This document shows positions 1 to 8,118 of a DNA stretch of 64,000 nucleotides, piece by piece. This DNA comes from Microtetraspora fusca (GTDB lineage Bacteria > Actinomycetota > Actinomycetes > Streptosporangiales > Streptosporangiaceae), in NCBI RefSeq assembly GCF_001570365.1, contig NZ_BBYK01000049.1:127871-191870 (forward strand), given 5' to 3'. The notes below the pieces were generated by a model, which was not told the DNA's origin, ran no database searches, and worked only from the letters and a program-made list of their open reading frames with translations. Each line of letters starts with the position of its first letter. The first letter of the stretch is position 1. The translations under genes were made by a program, and so were the position numbers.

Positions 1-968
1 GGACCCGCCGGTCCTCCGCCGTCGTGTCCGTGGCGCTGTGGCTCGCGCTCGCGCCGTTCGCGAGCTGGGCCGCGCTGCGGCTCACCGGCTGGGAGCCCGC
101 GTTCCGGTGGTCCCAGCTCGTGTCCTTCACGCCGTACGCCGCCGCGGGGTCGGTCGTGCCGCCGCTCGTCGCGCTGGCGCTGCGCCGCCGTGCGGCGGCC
201 GTCGCGGCGCTCGCGGTCGCCGCCGCGCTGGCCTCCGCCGTACTGCCCAGGGCGCTGCCGGACGGCGGGCCGCCGGTCACCGGCACGGAGCTGCGGGTGA
301 TGGCGGCCAACCTGTACTACAGCTCGACGCCGTCCGACGCGCTGATGGCCGAGGTGCGCCGGCGGCGGCCGGACGTGCTCGTGCTGTCCGAGCTCCAGTC
401 CGGGACCGTGGCCGAGCTGGACCGGGCCGGGATCGCCGGGCTGCTGCCGTACCGGGCGGGGCTGGCCGGGGCGCGGTCGAAGGGGACCGCGATCTACTCG
501 CGCCTGCCGATCGAGGAGGAGGGGCCGCCGCTGCCCGGCCCCGGCCCGCTCTCCGTGCCCGCCGTGGTGACGCTGCCCGGCGGGCAGCGGCTCGACGTGG
601 TCGGGGTGCACACCTGCGCGCCGACCGGCGGCTGGCGGGCCCGGTGCTGGGCGGGGAGCGTGCGCGGGCTGCCCGCGGCGAACGGACGGCTGCGCGTGCT
701 GGCCGGGGACTTCAACGCGACGCTCGACCACCGCGTGCTGCGCGACCTGGTCGCCACCGGCTACCGCGACGCGGCCGACGCGGCCGGACACGGGCTGGCC
801 ATGACGTGGCCCTACCGCGACCACCCCCGATGGTTCCCGAAGGCGGCGATCGACCACGTGCTCGCCGACTCCCGGATCGGGGTCCGCGGGTTCGCCACCG
901 TGGACCTGCCGCGCAGCGACCACCGGGCCGTGGTCGCCGACCTGACGATCCCCCGGGAGGGCGCGTGA
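1..968 (+). CDS. Membrane-anchored endonuclease/exonuclease/phosphatase (EEP) family protein, 5' end cut by window
   Basis: The N-terminal part has about three hydrophobic segments. It is followed by an EEP-fold domain with a VLSELQ metal-binding Glu, GDFNA (around nt 706-720), a DH pair and a C-terminal SDHRAVV motif, the usual Mg2+-dependent phosphodiesterase signature. The reading frame is open from base 3, and the first visible GTG (24) lies inside what looks like the basic leader before the first membrane helix. The true start is therefore probably just outside the window. Its stop overlaps the GTG of rmlD by four bases (GTGA), which suggests co-translation. The substrate is unknown; members with this layout are annotated as membrane EEP proteins and their role in polysaccharide loci is not established. 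Confidence 0.8.
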   Translation, partial: TRRSSAVVSVALWLALAPFASWAALRLTGWEPAFRWSQLVSFTPYAAAGSVVPPLVALALRRRAAAVAALAVAAALASAVLPRALPDGGPPVTGTELRVMAANLYYSSTPSDALMAEVRRRRPDVLVLSELQSGTVAELDRAGIAGLLPYRAGLAGARSKGTAIYSRLPIEEEGPPLPGPGPLSVPAVVTLPGGQRLDVVGVHTCAPTGGWRARCWAGSVRGLPAANGRLRVLAGDFNATLDHRVLRDLVATGYRDAADAAGHGLAMTWPYRDHPRWFPKAAIDHVLADSRIGVRGFATVDLPRSDHRAVVADLTIPREGA

Positions 969-1825
969 CCCGCTGGCTGGTGACCGGCGCGACCGGGATG
1001 CTCGGCTCCGACCTGGTCGGCGTGCTCTCCCTGGCCGGGGAACGGGTCGTCGCGCTCGGCAGGCGCGACCTCGACCTGCTCGACCCCGCCGCCGTCGCCT
1101 CGGTCGTACGGGCCGTCCGGCCCGACGTGGTGGTCAACTGCGCCGCGTGGACGGCGGTGGACGACGCGGAGGTCAGGGAGGCCGAGGCCACGGCGGTCAA
1201 CGGGCACGCCGTGGAGGTCCTCGCCGCGGTCTGCGGGCGGCGGCTGGTGCAGATCTCCACCGACTACGTCTTCGACGGCGCCGCGCCCGGACCGTACCCG
1301 GAGGACGCCCCGACCCGCCCGATCAACGCGTACGGCAGGAGCAAGCTCGCAGGGGAGCGGGCCGCGCTGAAGGGCGGTGGCCGGGTGGTCCGCACGGCCT
1401 GGCTCTACGGGGCGAACGGCCCGAACTTCGTCCAGACCATGGTCCGGCTGGCAGGCGAGCGGGACACCGTCTCCGTGGTGGCCGACCAGTTCGGCCAGCC
1501 GACCTGGTCGGGGGATCTGGCGGCGCAGATCGTCCGGATGGTGCGGGCGGGCGCGCCTCCGGGGGTCTATCACGGCACGAGCGGCGGCCGGACGAGCTGG
1601 CACGGGTTCGGGAGGGAGGTCTTCGCGCTGCTCGGCGCGGACCCGGAGCGGGTGCGGCCGATCCCGTCGGCGGAGCTCCCCCGGCCGGCCGCGCGCCCGG
1701 CGAACAGCGTGCTGGGGCACGCGGCGTGGGCCGGGTGCGGGCTGGCCCCGATCCGGGACTGGCGCGAGGCGCTGCACACGGCCTGGCCCTACCTGAGGGG
1801 TGTGGTGTCGTGTCACGTCTTCTGA
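965..1825 (+). CDS. rmlD: dTDP-4-dehydrorhamnose reductase
   Basis: Short-chain dehydrogenase-type protein of 286 aa. It has the N-terminal nucleotide-binding motif TGATGMLG, VVNCAAWTAVDDAE, the catalytic Thr/Tyr/Lys region (STDYVFDG, then YGRSKLAGE) and a C-terminal sugar-binding part typical of RmlD. The enzyme reduces dTDP-4-dehydro-L-rhamnose with NAD(P)H to dTDP-L-rhamnose. The GTG at 965 overlaps the upstream stop. RmlC-like epimerases lie at 4.7-5.3 kb and 23.0-23.5 kb, but rmlA and rmlB are not visible. The exact product could be another dTDP-6-deoxyhexose, because the first RmlC-like epimerase resembles secondary-metabolite sugar epimerases. Confidence 0.9.
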   Translation: MTRWLVTGATGMLGSDLVGVLSLAGERVVALGRRDLDLLDPAAVASVVRAVRPDVVVNCAAWTAVDDAEVREAEATAVNGHAVEVLAAVCGRRLVQISTDYVFDGAAPGPYPEDAPTRPINAYGRSKLAGERAALKGGGRVVRTAWLYGANGPNFVQTMVRLAGERDTVSVVADQFGQPTWSGDLAAQIVRMVRAGAPPGVYHGTSGGRTSWHGFGREVFALLGADPERVRPIPSAELPRPAARPANSVLGHAAWAGCGLAPIRDWREALHTAWPYLRGVVSCHVF

Positions 1826-1886
1826 TGAGAGCCCGATATGCCGCGGATGTCGGCGATCAGGGGCCGGATGGAACGGTCGTGGTCGC

Positions 1887-2654
1887 ATGACGGCGCCGCT
1901 GCCCGAGCGGGCCCGGAGGAGCACGGTCCTGGGGACGACGCTGGACGCGCTGAGCATGCGCGAGACGGTCGCCCGCTGCGTCGAGGCCGTCGAGGCCGGC
2001 GGGCGGCTGACCATCGGCGTGGTGAACGCGGCGAAAGTCGTCAACATGCGGTCGGACCCCGAGCTGCGCCGGTCGGTGCTCGACTGCGACCTGGTCCTCG
2101 CCGACGGCCAGGCGGTGGTGTGGGCCGCGTACGCCCTGGGCCACCGGCTCCCGGAGCGGGTGGCGGGCATCGACCTGTTCGCCGAACTGCTGGCCGAGGG
2201 GGAGCGGCGCGGGTACGGCGTCTACCTGCTCGGCGCGACGCCGCCGGTGCTCGGCCTGGTGGTGGCGGTGATCCGGCGCAGGTTCCCCGGCCTGCGGATC
2301 GCCGGGGTCCGCGACGGCTACTTCCCGGTGGAGGAGTCCGCCGAGGTCGCCGCGGAGATCGCGCGGTCCGGGGCCGACATGCTGTTCCTGGGGATCAGCT
2401 CACCCAAGAAGGAGATCTTCATCCGGGACTGGGGCGCGGCGACCGGGGCGAAGCTCGTCCACGGCGTCGGCGGCTCCTTCGACGTGCTGGCGGGGCGGAC
2501 CCGCCGCGCCCCGCGCCTGTGGCAGCGGCTCGGGATCGAGTGGCTGTACCGGATGCTGCAGGAGCCGCTGCGGCTCGGTCCCCGGTACGTCAGGACCAAC
2601 GCGAGGTTCGTCTACCTGGTCGTCGCCGAACTGCTGCGGCGCCGCCGGGCCTGA
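1887..2654 (+). CDS. WecG/TagA/CpsF family glycosyltransferase
   Basis: Protein of 255 aa, about the usual length for the GT26 family (WecG, TagA). Family signatures seen are VNAAKVVNMRSDPEL, a DLVLADGQAVVWAA segment with the catalytic-region Asp, the AGIDLFAEL stretch, YLLGA, and the C-terminal GGSFDVLAG motif. Members transfer a sugar (N-acetylmannosaminuronic acid or N-acetylmannosamine in known cases) to an undecaprenyl-linked acceptor at the inner face of the membrane, so this is probably an early step in the repeat-unit or linkage-unit assembly. The ATG at 1887 is chosen because family similarity begins just after it; upstream codons in frame encode a Cys/Arg-rich non-homologous stretch. 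Its ribosome-binding site is weak. Confidence 0.88.
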   Translation: MTAPLPERARRSTVLGTTLDALSMRETVARCVEAVEAGGRLTIGVVNAAKVVNMRSDPELRRSVLDCDLVLADGQAVVWAAYALGHRLPERVAGIDLFAELLAEGERRGYGVYLLGATPPVLGLVVAVIRRRFPGLRIAGVRDGYFPVEESAEVAAEIARSGADMLFLGISSPKKEIFIRDWGAATGAKLVHGVGGSFDVLAGRTRRAPRLWQRLGIEWLYRMLQEPLRLGPRYVRTNARFVYLVVAELLRRRRA

Positions 2655-2678
2655 CCCGAAGTTTCTGGAGGAGTCGAC

Positions 2679-3860
2679 GTGACGCCGCACCGCAGAATCG
2701 CCCTGCTGGGCTCGCCGGGCCCGGTGGAGGACCTGCTGGAAGACATGCTGGAACTGGCGGTGCGCGGGCTGCCGCCCGCGTACGCCGACGGCGAGTTCGC
2801 CTTCACCCGCCGAGGACGGCGGGCGACGGACGGCTCATGGAGCGCCGCGCCCGAGGGCCGCAGCGTCCGCTACTCGGCGATCGTCGCGCTCGGCGTGGCG
2901 ACACTTCCGGAGGAGCGGCAGCGCGCCGCGCTGGCCGGGGACACCGCGCTCGACCTGACCGGCCGCCTGGTCGCACGGCTGCCCGGGGTGACCGGCCTGG
3001 GCGACGCCGCGCTGATCTGCTGGGCGGCGGCGGAGACCGGCCACCCCGGCCTGGAGGCGGCGCTGCACCGTCTGGCCGAGCTGGACGACGGCTGCGCCGG
3101 GGAGCCCCAGATCTACACGGTCGAGGCCGCCTGGGCGCTCGCCGCGCTGGTCGCCGCGCGTGCCGTAGGGGGATCCGGCCCCGGCGCGGACGGGCGGCTG
3201 GAGCGCGCGCGGGCCCGGCTGCTGGCCGGGCTGTCCGCCGACCGGCTGTACCGGCACGTCCTCGGCAAGCGGTCCGGTCCCCTCGTCCCGTGGTACCGCG
3301 CGCACGTCGGCTGCTTCGCCGACCAGGTCTATCCGCTGCAGGCGCTGGCCCGGCTGCACGCGGCGACCGGGGACGGCGAGGCGCTGGCCGCCGCCGACCG
3401 GGTCGCGGCGGGGATCTGTGCCGCCCAGGGCGCGCAGGGGCAGTGGTGGTGGCACTACGACGCGAGGACCGGCGGCGTGGTCGAGGGCTATCCGGTGTAC
3501 AGCGTCCACCAGCTCGCGATGGCGCCGATGGCCCTGCTGGACCTCGCCGACGCCGGAGGCGCCGCGCACCTCGACGAGATCGCCCTCGGCCTGGCCTGGA
3601 TGGCCGGGCGGCCCGAGACGCCCGAGTCCCTGATCGACCCCCATCTCGCCCTCACCTGGCGCAAGGCCGCCAGGAACGACCCGAAGAAGCTGGTACGCGG
3701 GCTCCGGGCGACGAGCACCAGGGCCGTGCCGGGCGGCCGGCTCGCGGTCCTGGACCGGCTGTACCCGCCGGTCGTCGTCGACCGGGAGTGCCGGCCGTAC
3801 GAGCTGGGGTGGCTCCTGTACGCCTGGCTGTTCGAGCCGCACGCGCGCGGGCGGTCCTGA
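2679..3860 (+). CDS. Predicted alpha/alpha-toroid (six-hairpin-like) protein of the polysaccharide locus
   Basis: Protein of 393 aa starting at GTG with GGAGGA about seven bases upstream. No signal peptide or membrane segment is seen. The sequence is a series of paired helices of about 40 residues rich in Ala/Leu, with conserved aromatic/acidic turns (DQVYPLQALARLH; a tryptophan cluster WWWHYD; EGYPVYSVHQ). This pattern is typical of six-hairpin glycosidases, lyases and epimerases with an (alpha/alpha)6 barrel. It may act on an oligosaccharide or lipid-linked glycan in the cytoplasm. I cannot assign a catalytic residue or a family with confidence. It follows the WecG/TagA gene after 24 bases and ends 12 bases before a converging glycosyltransferase. 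Confidence 0.6.
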   Translation: MTPHRRIALLGSPGPVEDLLEDMLELAVRGLPPAYADGEFAFTRRGRRATDGSWSAAPEGRSVRYSAIVALGVATLPEERQRAALAGDTALDLTGRLVARLPGVTGLGDAALICWAAAETGHPGLEAALHRLAELDDGCAGEPQIYTVEAAWALAALVAARAVGGSGPGADGRLERARARLLAGLSADRLYRHVLGKRSGPLVPWYRAHVGCFADQVYPLQALARLHAATGDGEALAAADRVAAGICAAQGAQGQWWWHYDARTGGVVEGYPVYSVHQLAMAPMALLDLADAGGAAHLDEIALGLAWMAGRPETPESLIDPHLALTWRKAARNDPKKLVRGLRATSTRAVPGGRLAVLDRLYPPVVVDRECRPYELGWLLYAWLFEPHARGRS

Positions 3861-3872
3861 CCGCCCCGCACG

Positions 3873-4730
3873 TCACGGGCCGGTCCGGCTGCTCTCGTCC
3901 CGCAGCCAGGTGTCGAAGTCGCCGGCGCGCAGGGGGGCGCGGGCCCCGAACCTGGCCAGCACGGCGACCGCGACGAACAGCGCGACGGCGGGGAGCAGCC
4001 GGGGCTCGCGGGCCGCGACGGCGACCAGGTCGCGCGGGGCCGTCCGGGCCGAGGGCGCGCCCGCGCCCGCCACCCGTTCCAGCTCGCCGACGCCGGTCGC
4101 CGCGCGGATCCGGCGGCGGAGCAGGTCGGCGAACGTTCGGGGCGGATGGATGACGGCCCACACGCCCGAGAGGATCGCCCGCTCGGCGTCGCGGAAGGCG
4201 AGCGAGGCGGCGAGGTCGTCGGCCATGACGAGGGGCAGCGCGCGGATCCGGTCGTTGCCCTCCCGGTTCACCCCGATGGCCCCACGCGCGAACAGGCCGT
4301 TCCTGACCTGGGGCAAGCGGCTCCAGACCTCGTAGTAGGCGCGTACGGTCCACGGACGGCCGGCCAGTGCCAGCCGCCGCTCGGGGGCGGCGGCGAGCGG
4401 CGCGCCGGGGCCGGTGAGACGGGTGGCGAGGGCGCGGGCGGCCGCGGTGTCCAGGGTCACGTCGGCGTCCACGTAGAGCCGGGGGAAGCCGCGCGCCGCC
4501 GCGTCGCCCAGCCGGAGCGCCTCCCGTTTCGAGGCGACCGGTGTGGTGAGCACGCGGACATGCGGATCCCCGCCCGCGTGCCGCTCCGCGACGTCCGCCG
4601 TGTCGTCGGTGCATCCGTTCGCCACCACGACCACGTCGAACTCCCCGTGCCGGGCGTCGCGGAGCAGCGCGTCGAGCAGGCGGCCGATGACCCGCGCCTC
4701 GTTGTGCGCGGGGATCACGACGCTGATCAC
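3873..4730 (-). CDS. Family 2 glycosyltransferase
   Basis: Protein of 285 aa with a GT-A fold. The N-terminus reads VISVVIPAHNEA, followed by the nucleotide-binding VVVANGCTDDT, a DXD-like YVDADV (metal/UDP binding) and MADDLAASLAF as the acceptor-side acidic motif. A hydrophobic segment near the C-terminus (around ALFVAVAVLARFGA) may attach it to the membrane. The GTG at 4730 overlaps the stop of the upstream epimerase by four bases (GTGA), so the two are probably translationally coupled. It faces the toroid-like gene at its 3' end. Donor and acceptor sugars cannot be read from the sequence. Confidence 0.87.
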   Translation of the reverse strand: MISVVIPAHNEARVIGRLLDALLRDARHGEFDVVVVANGCTDDTADVAERHAGGDPHVRVLTTPVASKREALRLGDAAARGFPRLYVDADVTLDTAAARALATRLTGPGAPLAAAPERRLALAGRPWTVRAYYEVWSRLPQVRNGLFARGAIGVNREGNDRIRALPLVMADDLAASLAFRDAERAILSGVWAVIHPPRTFADLLRRRIRAATGVGELERVAGAGAPSARTAPRDLVAVAAREPRLLPAVALFVAVAVLARFGARAPLRAGDFDTWLRDESSRTGP

Positions 4731-5323
4731 GCGAGTTCGGGGGAGTGCTCGGGGGCGTACCGGGGGAGCAGCCCGGCCCGCAGCGCCTCCGCCAGGGTCG
4801 GCGCCGCCGCGTCCTTCTCCGAGAGGACGGGCTCGACCCCGCCCGGCCAGGCTATGCCGACCTCGGGGTCGAGCGGGTGCACGCCGTGCTCCCGCCCCGG
4901 CGTGTACGGCTGGGAGCAGAGGTAGACGACGACCGCGCCCTCGGTGAGGGCGAGGAACGCGTGGCCGAGCCCCTCGGCGAGGTAGACCGCCCGCCGGGAG
5001 ACGTCGTCGAGCACGACCCCCTCCCACCGTCCGAAGGTGGGCGACCCCACCCGGATATCGACGACGACGTCGTACACGCTCCCGGAGACGCAGGTGACGT
5101 ATTTCGCCTGCCCGGGCGGGAAATCCGCGAAATGGATACCCCGCAGCGCGCCTTTTCTCGATACCGAGCAGTTCGCCTGCGCGAGGGGCATCGTGCGCCC
5201 GGTCGCCTTCCGTAACGGGTCGCCCTGGAACCATTCCAGGAAATCGCCGCGATGGTCATGATGGATCTGCGGCGTATGGAGCCATGCGCCGTCGATGCCG
5301 AGCCGGTCCATGACTGAAAGCAT
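4727..5323 (-). CDS. rmlC: dTDP-4-dehydro-6-deoxyhexose 3,5-epimerase (RmlC family)
   Basis: Cupin-fold epimerase of 198 aa. Seen are HRGDFLEWF, the catalytic His context LRGIHFADFPPGQAKYV, VVVDIRVGSPTFG, GLGHAFL and a C-terminal YTPGREHGVHP/GIAWP segment. This pattern is closer to epimerases of macrolide or antibiotic sugar pathways than to strict RmlC, so a 3-, 5- or 3,5-epimerisation of dTDP-4-keto-6-deoxyglucose is possible. ATG 5323 fits the family length; ATG 5311 is an alternative. Longer in-frame starts (up to 5599) would run antisense through the divergent methyltransferase and are rejected. It is transcribed with the downstream glycosyltransferase. Confidence 0.87.
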   Translation of the reverse strand: MLSVMDRLGIDGAWLHTPQIHHDHRGDFLEWFQGDPLRKATGRTMPLAQANCSVSRKGALRGIHFADFPPGQAKYVTCVSGSVYDVVVDIRVGSPTFGRWEGVVLDDVSRRAVYLAEGLGHAFLALTEGAVVVYLCSQPYTPGREHGVHPLDPEVGIAWPGGVEPVLSEKDAAAPTLAEALRAGLLPRYAPEHSPELA

Positions 5324-5483
5324 GGCATAGGAGTTGTAACGCTTGTAGGGATTCTCCCGAATATCAGACTGGTTGCTTTGATGCTTTGTGGGGAAATTCC
5401 GGAGCGCCATCCGCCGGTCCCACGTCGTTCGCGTACGTGAAACTGCCGCGAGAGATGCCAGTGAAGGGTCCGGGAGCCTTTTG
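5324..5483. promoter_or_regulatory. Divergent promoter region between the epimerase and the C-methyltransferase
   Basis: 160 bases separate the divergent starts at 5323 (-) and 5484 (+). The stretch 5320-5400 is clearly richer in A/T than its surroundings, as expected for promoters in high-G+C DNA. I see no confident -35/-10 pair. A GGGAG at 5472-5476 is the ribosome-binding site of the rightward gene and supports ATG 5484 over an in-frame start at 5388. Confidence 0.4.
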
Positions 5484-6698
5484 ATGACAACGTGCCGGTT
5501 GTGCGGCTCGTCCAACCTGGCGGGGGTCCTCGATCTTGGAGCCACGCCGCCCTGCGAGCGTTTCCTCACCGAGGAGATGCTCGGCGAGCCGGAGATCACC
5601 TATCCGTTGCACCTCCGGATCTGCGCCGACTGCCGCCTGGCCCAGATCCCGCCGCTGATCACTCCCGAGGAGACCTTCACCGAGTACGCCTACTTCTCGT
5701 CGTACTCGACCTCGTGGGTGCGGCACGCCCGCGCGTACGTGGACGACGCGGTGGAGCGGCTGCGGCCCTCGTTCGTGGTGGAGGTCGCCAGCAACGACGG
5801 CTACCTGCTGCGGCACGTCGTCGAGCGCGGGATCCGCTGCCTCGGCATCGAGCCGTCGGCCAACGTGGGCCGGGCCGCCAAGGAGGCGGGCGTGCCCACC
5901 CGCACCGCGTTCCTCGGTCCGGAGACCGGCGCCGCCGTACGGGCCGAGCACGGGCCGGCCGACCTGGTGGTGGCCAACAACGTCTACGCGCACGTCCCGG
6001 ACGTCGTCGGGTTCACCGAGGGGCTGCGCGCACTGGTCGCCGACGACGGTTGGGTGTCGATCGAGGTCCAGCACCTGCTCACCCTGGTCGAGCTGAACCA
6101 GTACGACACGATCTACCACGAGCACTTCCAGTACTACACGGTCGCCTCGGCGCGGCGGGCTCTGGCCACCGGCGGGCTCGCCCTGGTGGATGTCGAGCTG
6201 CTGCCGACCCACGGCGGTTCGATCCGGCTGTGGGCCAGGCCGGAGGACGCGGCCGGGGAGCCGAGCGACCGGGTCGTCGAGGTGCTCGACCGGGAGAAAG
6301 CCGCCGGTCTGCACGATATGTCGGGATACGTGGAGTTCGCCGACCGGGTCGCGACGCTCCGGCGCGACCTGCTCCGGTTCCTCGTCGACGCCGCGGCCGA
6401 GGGGAGGACCGTCGTCGGCTACGGCGCGCCCGGCAAGGGGAACACCCTGCTCAACCACTGCGGGATCCGCCCGGACCTGCTCCGGTACACCGTGGACCGG
6501 AACCCGTACAAGCACGGCAGGTACACCCCGGGCGTGCGGATCCCGATCCTGCCGCCCGAGCGGATCGCGCTCGACCGGCCCGACTACGTCCTCGTCCTCC
6601 CGTGGAACCTGCGCGAGGAGATCACCGGCCAGCTCGCGTACGTACGCGAGTGGGGCGGCCGGCTGGTGTTCCCCATCCCGGCCCTGGAGGTCGTGTGA
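5484..6698 (+). CDS. NDP-hexose C-methyltransferase-like class I SAM methyltransferase
   Basis: Protein of 404 aa with the three-part layout of sugar C-methyltransferases of the TylC3/CloU type. There is an N-terminal zinc-binding module (CRLCGSS near residues 4-10 and CADCRLAQ), a central SAM-binding Rossmann domain (VVEVASNDGYLL, then GIEPSANVG) and a C-terminal domain with VVGYGAPGKGNTLLNHC and a PWNLREEI segment. The His-rich YHEHFQYYT motif is also present. These enzymes add a methyl group at C-3 (or another carbon) of a dTDP-4-keto sugar. It is the first gene of a tightly overlapping run of five (methyltransferase, nucleotidyltransferase, PIG-L, epimerase, DUF4910), so the sugar made here may be a branched deoxyhexose. 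Confidence 0.85.
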   Translation: MTTCRLCGSSNLAGVLDLGATPPCERFLTEEMLGEPEITYPLHLRICADCRLAQIPPLITPEETFTEYAYFSSYSTSWVRHARAYVDDAVERLRPSFVVEVASNDGYLLRHVVERGIRCLGIEPSANVGRAAKEAGVPTRTAFLGPETGAAVRAEHGPADLVVANNVYAHVPDVVGFTEGLRALVADDGWVSIEVQHLLTLVELNQYDTIYHEHFQYYTVASARRALATGGLALVDVELLPTHGGSIRLWARPEDAAGEPSDRVVEVLDREKAAGLHDMSGYVEFADRVATLRRDLLRFLVDAAAEGRTVVGYGAPGKGNTLLNHCGIRPDLLRYTVDRNPYKHGRYTPGVRIPILPPERIALDRPDYVLVLPWNLREEITGQLAYVREWGGRLVFPIPALEVV

Positions 6699-7474
6699 AG
6701 GTCGTCCTCTTCTGCGGGGGGAGGGGGACGCGGATGCGCAGCGCCCTGCCCGGCGGCGACCTGCCCAAGCCGATGCAGGTCGTCGGCCCCCGCCCCCTGC
6801 TCTGGCACGTCATGCGGTACTACGCGCACTTCGGGCACAAGGAGTTCATCCTCTGCCTCGGATACGGCGCGCAGCACATCAAGGACTTCTTCCTGAGCTA
6901 CCGGGAGACGGATTCCAACGACTTCGTGCTGCGCGGCGGCCGGGTGGGCCTGCTCTCCACCGACATCTCCGACTGGACGATCTCGCTGGTGGACACCGGG
7001 CTCGACTCGCCGATCGGGGAGCGGCTGCGCCGGATCCGGCCCTACCTCGACGGCGACGACATCTTCCTGGCGAACTACGCCGACGTGCTCACCGACGCGC
7101 CGCTGCCGGAGATCGTCCAGCGGTTCGAGGCGGCGGACGCGGGCGCCTCGATGGTGGTCGTGCCGCCGTCCAACACGTTCCACTGCGTCGACGTCGGCGG
7201 CGACGGCAGGGTCGGCGGGATCACCCTGGTCAGCGAGATGCCGCTGTGGGTCAACGGCGGCTTCTTCGTTCTCCGGCAGGAGATCTTCGATCACATCCCG
7301 GAGAACGGCGACCTCGTCGCGGACGGCTGCGCCGAGCTGGCCAAACGCGGCCGGCTGCTCGCCTACCCGCACCGGGGGTACTGGCGGCCGAGCGACACCG
7401 TCAACCAGCGGCTCGAACTGGACCGGGCCTGGGCGCGCGGCGACCGCCCCTGGGCCCTGTGGGAGCACGCGTGA
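6695..7474 (+). CDS. Sugar-1-phosphate nucleotidyltransferase, RfbF (glucose-1-phosphate cytidylyltransferase)-like
   Basis: Protein of 259 aa with the G-G-x-G-T-R-x-R signature right after the start (FCGGRGTRMR), the PKPMQ substrate-binding motif, an FLANYADVLTD Mg2+-binding Asp region and WVNGGFFVL, all typical of the RfbF/RmlA superfamily. The VDTGLDSPIGERLRRI segment favours the RfbF (CDP-glucose) branch over RmlA. The GTG at 6695 overlaps the preceding stop by four bases. The product would be an NDP-hexose for the following epimerase and methyltransferase. The nucleotide (CTP or another) is inferred from similarity and not shown by sequence alone. Confidence 0.82.
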   Translation: MKVVLFCGGRGTRMRSALPGGDLPKPMQVVGPRPLLWHVMRYYAHFGHKEFILCLGYGAQHIKDFFLSYRETDSNDFVLRGGRVGLLSTDISDWTISLVDTGLDSPIGERLRRIRPYLDGDDIFLANYADVLTDAPLPEIVQRFEAADAGASMVVVPPSNTFHCVDVGGDGRVGGITLVSEMPLWVNGGFFVLRQEIFDHIPENGDLVADGCAELAKRGRLLAYPHRGYWRPSDTVNQRLELDRAWARGDRPWALWEHA

Positions 7475-8118
7475 TCGCGCTGCGGCCCGGGCCGCTCACC
7501 CGGATCGCCGCGCTCGCCGCGCACTGCGACGACATCGCGATCGGCGCGGGAGGGACCCTTCTCACGATCTGCGCCGCGCGTCCCGGCCTGCGGGTGGACG
7601 CGCTCGTGCTGTCCGGCGGGGGCACCGAACGCGAGGAGGAGGAGCGGGCCGCGCTGGCCGCCTTCTGCCCGGGGGCGGACCTGCGGCTCACCGTCGGGAA
7701 GCTCCCGGACGGCCGGCTGCCCGCCCACTGGGAGGAGGCCAAGGCGGCCGTGGAGGAGCTGCGGGCCTGCGGCGATCCCGACCTGCTGCTCGCCCCGAAC
7801 CGGGCCGACGCCCACCAGGACCACCGGGGTCTGGCCGAGCTGGTGCCCACCGCGTTCCGGAACCACCTCGCGCTCGGCTACGAGATCGCCAAATGGGACG
7901 CCGACCTCGGCCGGCCCTCGATCTACCAGCCGCTCGCCGACGAGATGGCCGAAGAGAAGGTCGCGCTGCTGCTGCGGCACTACCCCTCCCAGCGGCACCG
8001 CCCGTGGTACGACCGCGAGGCGTTCCTCGGTCTCGCCCGGCTCCGCGGGATCGAGTGCCACGCCCGCTACGCCGAAGCCTTCCACGTGACCAAGCTGACA
8101 CTCGACCTGGAGAACTGA
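7471..8118 (+). CDS. PIG-L family deacetylase
   Basis: Protein of 215 aa, typical for the LmbE/PIG-L fold. The metal site is visible as AHCDD (residues 17-21, in place of the canonical PHPDD) and AHQDH (114-118). Family members remove acetyl groups from N-acetylated sugars with Zn2+; known substrates include GlcNAc-PI and GlcNAc-inositol. The GTG overlaps the upstream stop by four bases, and the stop shares a base with the next ATG (TGATG). The gene lies in the methyltransferase-to-DUF4910 run, so an amino-sugar nucleotide or glycan intermediate is the likely substrate. Confidence 0.83.
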   Translation: MIALRPGPLTRIAALAAHCDDIAIGAGGTLLTICAARPGLRVDALVLSGGGTEREEEERAALAAFCPGADLRLTVGKLPDGRLPAHWEEAKAAVEELRACGDPDLLLAPNRADAHQDHRGLAELVPTAFRNHLALGYEIAKWDADLGRPSIYQPLADEMAEEKVALLLRHYPSQRHRPWYDREAFLGLARLRGIECHARYAEAFHVTKLTLDLEN

